Made by a program: the position numbers and the translations under genes. Under the pieces are notes generated by a model that was not told the origin of the DNA, searched no databases, and worked only from the letters and a program-made list of their open reading frames with translations. From JBBQIY01 sp964618405 (GTDB taxonomy: Bacteria > Verrucomicrobiota > Kiritimatiellia > RFP12 > UBA3636), in contig CAZUAY010000030.1 of the NCBI GenBank assembly GCA_964618405.1, positions 1 through 20,456 of the forward strand: a stretch of 20,456 nucleotides of DNA, read 5' to 3'. Positions 15,191 through 20,456 of the stretch are shown piece after piece (the first letter of the stretch is position 1; every line of letters starts with the position of its first letter).

Positions 15191-15642
15191 ATGTAATCTT
15201 GAATAAAACTTCAAGATTACATAAAATCGCCCAAAATTGGTTTGGCAGAATCGACCTTAATCTTGAACAAGTCCGTCAGATTATGGCACTAGGATTCATC
15301 TGTTGGTTGCCGTATGGGTCTTTTCGGCTTTTCAGTCCACAACTGCACGGGACAATCCACTGTAATCTTGAACAATACCGTTCAAGATTACAATAATTAT
15401 CCTTGCATATAGATGCGGGTAGGAGCCAGCATCTATCGCCCTTCACTGTAATTTTGAAGGTTTCTTCAAGATTACAATCAGGACGGCTTCTGGCTTCTGT
15501 TCTACGAACCTTCAATAGGTCACTAATCGTAAAAACTTCACGTGTTCTCAAAACCTCTCAACAGCCTACACCTCAACCCTCATTCTGTCAGTATTGTAAT
15601 CTTGAACTTTTGCGCGAGATTATGGTGACGTTCGAGATTACA
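15191..15642. repeat. Array of five TGTAATCTTGAA palindromes
   Basis: Palindromes share the arm TGTAATCTTGAAC and its complement: 15191-15222 (13-bp perfect arms, 6-base loop), 15258-15283 (weaker, one bulge), 15361-15392 (13-bp perfect arms, 6-base loop), 15447-15476 (12-bp arms, one G-T wobble, 6-base loop) and 15595-15642 (13-base arms, one mismatch, 22-base centre holding a further half-arm GCGAGATTA). Sequence between them is unrelated and of uneven length (35-118 bp), so it is not a CRISPR array. Constant arms with varying loops point to selection for structure, as protein-binding sites or as RNA hairpins. Confidence 0.85.
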
Positions 15643-15800
15643 TTGACGTCGTTGTATGAGAACACATTGTATGAGAGCAGGCGGGCTTGCCTGTTTGACC
15701 TGCAAGAGCCTATCCGAAAAGGTATACCGAACGCTCTGGACATTAGCATCCCTTCCGCGACCCGAGCGCTTTTCTGATGGAATCAAGCAAAGGTGCATGT

Positions 15801-15830
15801 GCACAGGTAAGATGCAGGATGCTTCCAGTG
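15801..15830. repeat. Single copy of the CACTGG/GCACAGG dispersed repeat (reverse orientation)
   Basis: GCACAGGTAAGATGCAGGAT followed by GCTTCCAGTG resembles the reverse complement of the left arm at 18585-18613. It lies inside the terminal-inverted-repeat element, near its right end. Confidence 0.6.
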
Positions 15831-15960
15831 TAGATGGCATCTCTCTCAAACCGCGTTATGTTGCGTACTTAAAGCCAATCCTCCCTGAAACGAAGAGAAA
15901 TGGAGTCCGCGCAACATAACGTCGCTCGCAACATAAGTCGCAAACGTTGTCGAATACCCC

Positions 15961-16106
15961 TGTAGCCGCGATCGGTGATCGCGGAGAAGTTGCGAGTAGT
16001 GAGTAGTGAGTTGCGAGTGGGCGATCGGTGATCGCGGACGATTCCGGCCTCATCGAGGCCAGCCACAGGGGAGGAGTAGCGAGTTGCGAGTTGTGAATTG
16101 CGAGTG
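15961..16106. repeat. Copy of the hairpin repeat right of the inverted-repeat element, with heptamers
   Basis: TGTAGCCGCGATCGGTGATC starts the copy, then seven-base units of the TGCGAGT/AGTGAGT type (about 15990-16017), then a second GCGATCGGTGATCGCGGAC (16021-16039), GGCCTC-ATC-GAGGCC (16046-16060), the CCACAGGGGA tail and more heptamers. Here the second loop is ATC rather than ACC. It is non-coding. Confidence 0.75.
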
Positions 16107-16150
16107 ACACCGTGAATGCGCCCCATGTGACGTTTTGACTCGTTGAGACT

Positions 16151-16179
16151 TTGACGCTGGTGATCCTTCATGCTACACT
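16151..16179 (+). promoter_or_regulatory. Promoter of the NamZ-like gene
   Basis: TTGACG (16151-16156), a 17-bp spacer and TACACT (16174-16179) give a strong sigma-70-like promoter. Transcription would start near 16186, about 63 bases before the chosen ATG at 16249 and 18 before an upstream in-frame GTG at 16204. Confidence 0.6.
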
Positions 16180-16248
16180 CATAGCAGTTTTGAGCATGAT
16201 GGCGTGTCATGCGGAAAACGAGGTAGAATACGCTCATACGACCCGATT

Positions 16249-17367
16249 ATGAAACTTGGAATCGACAAACTTTACGACGAAAACTTTGCCTCTCTACAAG
16301 GTCAACGCATAGGCCTGCTCAGCCACCGTGCGGCCGTTTCGATGTGCGGATCCCCGACGGCGGAGCTTTTGCACGAATCCGTCAATCTCGTGGCGCTGTT
16401 CGGACCCGAGCACGGCTACTTAGGAGGCGCTCTTGCGGGTGAATTAACCACCTCCTTCGAGCATCCGGACTGGCACATCCCTGTACATTCGCTTTATGGT
16501 GCGACGCGCCATCCAACGCCAGAAATGCTCAAAGGCATCGATTGTGTTGTCTGCGACCTTCAAGATCTTGGCGTACGCTGCTATACGTATCTGGCCACCC
16601 TCAGAAACATGATGCAGGCTTGCGCAGAAGCTGGTATTCGTGTACTCGTGCTCGATCGTCCGGTACCGCTACCGAACACCGTCGATGGCCCCATTCGTGA
16701 AGCCCAACTCGACTCATTTGTAGCACCGGCCGCATTGCCCTTCGTCACTGGCTTAACCCCAGCAGAATCGGCGCTCTGGATGCAGCGCTATTTGATTCCG
16801 AACTGCATGCTCGATACGGTTCCTATGGAGGTTGCTTCGCGCGACGACATTCGCTTTGATGCGCTTCCTCATTTCGTGCCGCCGTCGCCAGGAATCCGAT
16901 CTCCAGAAGCGGCGATGATTTATCCGGCGACCGTCTTCACAGAAGCCATCCCTTCGATTGACTGCGGGCTTGGCACCCAGCATGCCTTCACCGCCTTCGG
17001 CTCACCATGGATTAATGGCGAAGCGTTCTGCGATAGCCTCGACCTTGATGCCTTCCCCGGCATTCATTTCGAACCTCAAACTTTCGTCTCGGCAAAAGAA
17101 TACGCAGGACAGACCTTGCAAGGCGTTCGAATTGTTGTTGATAATCGTAACGCTTTCCGTCCCTTTACCACCGGCATGCGTCTCCTCGCGGAGCTCTTCC
17201 GCATCTACGGTCTCGAGCGATCATGGGGACAGCCGAGCACGCGACCGCAATGGTTCGACAGTCTCTTTGGCGTACCCGCCTTGCGCGAAACATTACTTGC
17301 CGGAGAACCCTTTGTCACGCCATCTTCCACGTATGCGGCGGAACGTGACGCGATTCGCTTATATTAA
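16249..17367 (+). CDS. namZ: NamZ-like exo-beta-N-acetylmuramidase (DUF1343 / GH171 family)
   Basis: A 372-residue protein of the DUF1343 family, whose characterised member NamZ removes terminal N-acetylmuramic acid from peptidoglycan fragments. Family segments are seen in order: LLSHRAAVS (24-32), FGPEHG (51-56, with the conserved glutamate), DLQDLGVRCYTY (103-114), LDRPVPLPNTVDGP (135-148), YPATVFTEA and FGSPWING. The usual SEGRGTT.PF after YPGT is replaced by SIDCGLGTQHAF, so part of the family pocket has changed. No signal peptide is present, unlike the exported members, suggesting cytoplasmic work on imported cell-wall sugars. The frame is open 15 codons upstream to a GTG at 16204; the ATG is preferred because MKLGID begins like the family. 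Ribosome-binding sites are weak at both. Confidence 0.85.
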   Translation: MKLGIDKLYDENFASLQGQRIGLLSHRAAVSMCGSPTAELLHESVNLVALFGPEHGYLGGALAGELTTSFEHPDWHIPVHSLYGATRHPTPEMLKGIDCVVCDLQDLGVRCYTYLATLRNMMQACAEAGIRVLVLDRPVPLPNTVDGPIREAQLDSFVAPAALPFVTGLTPAESALWMQRYLIPNCMLDTVPMEVASRDDIRFDALPHFVPPSPGIRSPEAAMIYPATVFTEAIPSIDCGLGTQHAFTAFGSPWINGEAFCDSLDLDAFPGIHFEPQTFVSAKEYAGQTLQGVRIVVDNRNAFRPFTTGMRLLAELFRIYGLERSWGQPSTRPQWFDSLFGVPALRETLLAGEPFVTPSSTYAAERDAIRLY

Positions 17368-17623
17368 GTTGTTGAGATGGCAAGCCTTATTGCCGAGATC
17401 GGTATTCGCGGACAATTTCAGCCTCAGCGAAGGTTGACCACGAAAAACAAAGAGGAGCAAGGCTAATTGTTAAATTATTAAGAGAGCGCTATTCCACTTA
17501 ACTTGTCTTTTATCCCTCTGCGAATCTCCTTTTTATCCCCCTGAGCATCTGATGCAGCGGCCACGAATCTTCTCAAACTCGGCGCACGGATCAACACAAC
17601 GAAGACCCCACCCCACATCAAGC
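17368..17623. other. Spacer with a decayed copy of the hairpin repeat
   Basis: At 17392-17441 GCCGAGATCGGTATTCGCGG and GCCTCAGCGAAGG resemble the two hairpins of the 80-bp family but most pairing is lost. Nothing else is recognisable; no terminator is evident after the NamZ-like gene. Confidence 0.5.
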
Positions 17624-17652
17624 TTGCTCGCTCCGTTTCCGTCTGTCATACT
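17624..17652 (+). promoter_or_regulatory. Promoter of the TPR gene, probably leaderless
   Basis: TTGCTC (17624-17629), a 17-bp spacer and CATACT (17647-17652) are followed after six bases by the ATG at 17659, with no ribosome-binding site. The geometry is the same as at the AraC gene, so the message probably begins at its start codon. Confidence 0.5.
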
Positions 17653-17658
17653 ACTGGC

Positions 17659-18483
17659 ATGAAGAAATTTAAAAACTTTTGGTCGCCGGACGAGATCACG
17701 CTGATGTCTACGAAAGAGATTTTTCGGATGCTCGCGGATTTCGGCATTCCTGTTACGAAGGAAAATTTTCTGGAGGATGTGGCAACATGTCGTAGTTCTT
17801 CGGAGATTTCTAAAAGATGGGAGTCCCAGTATTTCATCACGGCAGAAGGACGCGACAGGGACTTCCCTTGGATGTCGGCTGACATCTTGTGGCGGCGGCT
17901 TGCGCCAAACAAAGTTAGCCTGGAGATGCTGGACGAGATGATGCAGGAGGAGGAGGAGTTGGTTGAAGCAGGCGACCCGGAAAGCTGTCTTTTATGGCTG
18001 GACGCTTGGGAGAAACTGAAGCCTACATTCACTCCTGAAATGCGGAAAGTTGAAGATGCAGATTCTGCTTTCGGAGGGACGTCGTGCCTGTTTTATTGGT
18101 GCCAAAATCTAGAAATGGGGCTGCATAACGCTGCCATCGATGACGAAACATTCCATGATCATCGCATCCGCTATTGTCGTGAGTTTTGTGAGTTTTTCCC
18201 AGAAGATCAGAAGCTCGCGGGTCAAATGAAACGAGCGGTTGCCGAATCGCTCTATTTATCCGGAAAAACGGAAGAAGCCGATCAGGAATTTCAGGCGTGT
18301 GTAGAATCCTATCCCGACGATCCTTGGAGCTATATTATTTGGGGCGACATGTATGCAGGCATGAATGGACAACCCAGTAACCCCGAGAAGGCCGAAACGT
18401 TGTACCGGAAAGCACTCGGAATCGATCCACGGGAAGAGGCATGCATACGAGAACGGATTGCCGACTTGCGTAAGGGCCCGTGA
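17659..18483 (+). CDS. TPR-repeat protein of unknown function
   Basis: A 274-residue acidic, soluble protein with no signal peptide or membrane segment. Residues about 10-60 (MSTKEIFRMLADFGIPVTKENFLEDV) form a helical N-terminal module; I recall similar modules in SEC-C-type proteins, but the metal-binding cysteine motif is absent here. The C-terminal third (about 190-272) reads as tetratricopeptide repeats: AVAESLYLSGKTEEADQEFQACVESYPDD, then WSYIIWGDMYAG and AETLYRKALGIDPRE. Such repeats bind protein partners. It is monocistronic, with its own apparently leaderless promoter. Partner and function cannot be read from the context. Confidence 0.75.
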   Translation: MKKFKNFWSPDEITLMSTKEIFRMLADFGIPVTKENFLEDVATCRSSSEISKRWESQYFITAEGRDRDFPWMSADILWRRLAPNKVSLEMLDEMMQEEEELVEAGDPESCLLWLDAWEKLKPTFTPEMRKVEDADSAFGGTSCLFYWCQNLEMGLHNAAIDDETFHDHRIRYCREFCEFFPEDQKLAGQMKRAVAESLYLSGKTEEADQEFQACVESYPDDPWSYIIWGDMYAGMNGQPSNPEKAETLYRKALGIDPREEACIRERIADLRKGP

Positions 18484-18584
18484 GTTTGTGTTTCATGGTT
18501 AAGAAATTCTCACGTGAAGGCGCGAAGCTTTTCATGCGGTTTTGACGATTTGAGACTTTGACACAGGTTCAGAAGCCTGTCGTG

Positions 18585-18660
18585 CACTGGGAGCAGATGC
18601 ATCTTGCCTGTGCAGATGCTCTTGCTACGCCAAACAGGCAAGATGCCCGTTCTCCCAGTG
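18585..18660. repeat. Inverted pair of the CACTGG...GCCTGT repeat
   Basis: The arms 18585-18611 and 18634-18660 are 27 bases each and complementary at 23 positions. The shared outer part is CACTGGGAG and the inner part CATCTTGCCTGT, with a 22-base centre. The same core forms the tandem repeat at 8775-8895 and the single copy at 15801-15830. There is no T-run. Confidence 0.8.
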
Positions 18661-18831
18661 GCAGCGTGACTGCGTTGACACGGCCACTAGCACGCCCTGA
18701 CCGAAAAGAATTCGATCGATCTAATCGGTGGAATGTCCAATAGCCAACAAGGAATATCCAATGCCCAAATGCGTGATCGCGTCCGAATCGCAGAATAATA
18801 GCTCACAAAGTCTCCCATTAGCGACAAGCCA

Positions 18832-18903
18832 CTAGCGACTAGCGACTGTAATCGGTCAGGCACAGCCCCCTGTGCCTGACCGATTACGGCGCTCGCTTTT
18901 TTT
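18832..18903. terminator. Perfect 18-bp hairpin with T-run (possible terminator or dispersed hairpin element)
   Basis: The left arm 18848-18865 and right arm 18870-18887 are exact 18-bp complements around a CCCC loop (right arm CTGTGCCTGACCGATTAC). Seven T residues follow at 18897-18903, nine bases after the stem. Two CTAGCGA heptamers (18832-18845) lead into it. It is 345 bp beyond the TPR stop and just before the promoter of the next gene, so it could insulate that promoter. A relative of its right arm lies at 7686-7712, so it may instead be a dispersed repeat. Confidence 0.5.
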
Positions 18904-18907
18904 ATCC

Positions 18908-18936
18908 TTGCTATTTTCAATAGAAGGGGATAAATT
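18908..18936 (+). promoter_or_regulatory. Candidate promoter of the DUF4838 gene
   Basis: TTGCTA (18908-18913), a 17-bp spacer and TAAATT (18931-18936) lie directly after the T-run of the hairpin. Transcription would start near 18943, giving a leader of about 107 bases before the ATG at 19050. Confidence 0.4.
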
Positions 18937-19080
18937 ATGCGTGTAGTTGGATTGGGTTCCAGTAACTCAATCAGTTATTCGCATACGGTGAGTGAATTCC
19001 TGAGCTACTTAAAAAGCCGTGAACGATTACTAAATGAGGATGTTTTGCCATGCTTACATCGTTTTGTGCATCAGCCTTAG
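18937..19080 (+). CDS. Possible 47-codon upstream reading frame overlapping the DUF4838 start
   Basis: An ATG at 18937 with AAGGGG nine bases upstream opens a frame beginning MRVVGLGSSNSISYSHTVSE and ending at a TAG inside the next gene (19078-19080). The ribosome-binding site is the best argument for it. Against it, the proposed promoter would start transcripts a few bases downstream of this ATG. It has no recognisable domain; it could be a leader peptide or chance. Confidence 0.2.
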   Translation: MRVVGLGSSNSISYSHTVSEFLSYLKSRERLLNEDVLPCLHRFVHQP

Positions 19081-20456
19081 CCGCTGCCCTGCTGCTCACT
19101 GCTCAAGCCGTTTCCGCGGAAACGGTCATCGCCGATGAGAAAGGTTGCCCGTATCAGATTGTTCTTCCGGACAAGGCAACACATCCTAGTCTAAAAAAAA
19201 CATTGGAGGACAGTGCCAAATTGCTGCAGGAGATGTTTGCCACCAACGGCTGGATCGTTGCAGTCGTCCCAGAGGCGCAGGCCAAGCCCAACCAACCCGG
19301 TATTTACCTCGGCGCAACGGCTGCCGCGCGAAGCGCAGGTCTCGATCCTGACACGCTGCCGGTCTGGACTTATGCTTGGAAGCTTTCTGGACGCAACCTG
19401 ATCATTGCTGGCCGGGACTGGGCTGCCGCCCCCATCAAAGGGAGCAATGACACCCCATGCTCGCATGGCACCGTCAAGGGAGTGCTGGATTTCATGCGCC
19501 AGTACTGTGGTACGCGTTTTCTTCTGCCCAACGGGCGTACCGGAATTGAGCACCTCGCCACTAAGCGCATCACCGTGCCCGACGACCTCGACCTGCGCAA
19601 AGAGCCGATGCTCAAATACAGTTCCGGTGGACGTCCGACGACAGACCTCACCCGAATCGCCCTGAATTTCTTCGATAACGTTACCACCGAGTTCTTTGCC
19701 CATACCCACGAAATTGCCATCCCCGCTGAGACTTATGCCGAGACGCACCCAGAATACTTCGCTTTGGTAGGCGGCAAGCGCATCCGCGAGTACAAGCACG
19801 GCTGGATGGGAATGGTCAAGGAACCGCATCTTTGCTATTCTAACCCCGACGTACAGGAGCTGATCTATCAGGACATGTTACGCTCCTTCGATGCGGGTTA
19901 CCCGGAATATCTCTCCTTGCAGGCCGATGGGTTTACACCCTGCGAGTGCGACGACTGCAAGGCGATGTTCAACACCTCCGACTGGGGTGAAAAGCTCTGG
20001 CAATTGAACCGCCTCTGGGCTGAACGGCTGCTAAAAGACCGTCCAGGTAAGTTTCTGGTGGTCACCGCCTACACCGTCACCGGAAAGCCGCCAACCTCCT
20101 TCACCGAATTCCCTCCCAACCTGCGTGTCTCCGTCGGCGGCTACCCACAGGCGTTCGAAACCTGGAGCAAGTGCACCATTCCTGCCGGATTTATGAGCTA
20201 CCTGCACGCTTGGGGTGGCTACCACCTCTGCGGCTACCTTCCGGTCCGGACGCCACTCTACAGTGAAAAAACGGCCAAACTATTCAAAGAAAACCATGTC
20301 AACGGTGCCGGGCTCGACTCACCGCCCGCCAACCTATGGGCTCTCGAAGGCCCGACGGTCTACGTCTTCAGTCGCATGCTTGATGATCCTGAGTCGAACA
20401 CCGCCCAAGCCTTGGTGAAGGAGTATATCGACGCCGCCTACGGCCGAGCAGCCCCC
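19050..20456 (+). CDS. Secreted DUF4838-domain protein, 5' part (runs off the window)
   Basis: The frame is open from the ATG at 19050 to the window end, 469 codons with no stop. GAGGA lies nine bases before the ATG. Residues 1-23 form a signal peptide (hydrophobic ALAAALLLTAQA, likely cut after VSA). Residues about 35-180 look like the alpha/beta N-terminal domain found before glycosidase barrels (ATHPSLKKTLEDSAKLLQEM; PGIYLGAT). From about 185 the DUF4838 region begins: HPEYFALVGGKR (233-244), CYSNPDVQEL (262-271) and QADGFTPCECDDC (291-303), with its paired cysteines. DUF4838 proteins occur in polysaccharide-degradation loci of PVC and Bacteroidota; their reaction is mostly unproven. A role in breaking down an extracellular glycan is inferred. 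Confidence 0.85.
   Translation, partial: MLTSFCASALAAALLLTAQAVSAETVIADEKGCPYQIVLPDKATHPSLKKTLEDSAKLLQEMFATNGWIVAVVPEAQAKPNQPGIYLGATAAARSAGLDPDTLPVWTYAWKLSGRNLIIAGRDWAAAPIKGSNDTPCSHGTVKGVLDFMRQYCGTRFLLPNGRTGIEHLATKRITVPDDLDLRKEPMLKYSSGGRPTTDLTRIALNFFDNVTTEFFAHTHEIAIPAETYAETHPEYFALVGGKRIREYKHGWMGMVKEPHLCYSNPDVQELIYQDMLRSFDAGYPEYLSLQADGFTPCECDDCKAMFNTSDWGEKLWQLNRLWAERLLKDRPGKFLVVTAYTVTGKPPTSFTEFPPNLRVSVGGYPQAFETWSKCTIPAGFMSYLHAWGGYHLCGYLPVRTPLYSEKTAKLFKENHVNGAGLDSPPANLWALEGPTVYVFSRMLDDPESNTAQALVKEYIDAAYGRAAP

Larger units (their letters stand above)
15041..15944. mobile_element. 904-bp element with 34-bp terminal inverted repeats, no transposase gene
   Basis: The left end (15041-15074) and the reverse complement of the right end (15911-15944) agree at 28 of 34 bases; the innermost 11 are identical (CGTTATGTTGC). 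Each end also pairs with an inner inverted copy: 15064-15074 with 15152-15162 (11 bp) and 15854-15865 with 15910-15921 (12 bp), so each side is a miniature inverted-repeat unit of about 70-100 bp. Between them lie a 21-bp direct repeat (15080-15121), five palindromes (15191-15642) and a copy of the CACTGG repeat. No frame inside is protein-like. It may be a non-autonomous transposable element or a composite of two miniature elements. No clear target duplication is visible; both flanks are copies of the hairpin repeat. Confidence 0.6.

Noticed and set aside
15529..15545. parS-like CTTCACGTGTTCTC
   Set aside because: The CACGTG centre is present but the arms are not inverted repeats.
15191..15642. 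CRISPR array
   Set aside because: Repeats are palindromic and diverged, gaps range from about 35 to 118 bp, and no cas gene is present.
15191..15642. Integron attC array
   Set aside because: The arms lack the RYYYAAC / GTTRRRY core sites and no integrase or cassette genes are seen.
15403..15777. 124-codon reading frame inside the palindrome array
   Set aside because: It reads across two palindromes, has no ribosome-binding site and its composition is not protein-like.
15869..16237. Reading frames with NSQLATRYS-type wording on the minus strand
   Set aside because: They are translations of the heptamer and hairpin repeats, not genes.
18505..18520. A further parS site (TTCTCACGTGAAGG)
   Set aside because: Only the CACGTGAA centre fits; the flanking arm does not match the parS consensus or form a palindrome.
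19191..19829. 212-codon minus-strand frame
   Set aside because: It is antisense to the DUF4838 gene, whose signal peptide and domain landmarks are clear.

Overview
The window looks chromosomal and comes from a free-living or gut-type bacterium, most likely of the PVC group (Kiritimatiellota, Lentisphaerota or Verrucomicrobiota). That placement is inferred from gene families (DUF4838 sugar enzyme, NamZ/DUF1343, LemA with M48 peptidase, DegT-type aminotransferase) and from unusually repeat-rich spacers; no rRNA or other taxonomic marker was used. Promoters that can be read share a pattern: a TTGCNN- or TTGACG-like -35, a 17-bp spacer and a TACANT-like -10. Two genes appear to be transcribed from their start codon (leaderless). 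No tRNA, rRNA, CRISPR array or transposase gene was seen.

Layout. 20-3382: a catabolic cassette, with a DegT/DnrJ-type aminotransferase and an amidohydrolase transcribed leftwards and a divergent AraC-type regulator. 3471-7148: a leftward operon dnaN, five-domain S1 protein, membrane-anchored hypothetical protein. 7149-8907: a 1.76-kb spacer with DnaA-box-like sites, AT-rich tracts, the fossil of a hybrid histidine kinase (7902-8234) and two kinds of tandem repeat. 8908-10872: mnmG (gidA), carrying an insertion of about 48 residues that contains two perfect parS-like palindromes. 10873-12087: a spacer full of short repeats. 12088-14717: lemA followed by an M48 metallopeptidase with a long C-terminal extension. 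14718-16248: a spacer holding a 0.9-kb element with 34-bp terminal inverted repeats and an array of five palindromes. 16249-18483: a NamZ-like exo-muramidase and a TPR protein. 18484-20456: repeats, a perfect 18-bp hairpin, a promoter and the 5' part (469 codons) of a secreted DUF4838 protein that runs off the window.

How it fits together. dnaN, mnmG, DnaA-like boxes and parS-like palindromes together mark a likely replication-origin/centromere neighbourhood, although dnaA, parA, parB and rsmG are not in the window. The outer genes (amidohydrolase, aminotransferase, AraC, DUF4838 protein) look like accessory carbohydrate-use genes. The most unusual structures are the parS-like sites inside the mnmG reading frame and the terminal-inverted-repeat element with its palindrome array; neither belongs to a class I can name from sequence alone.
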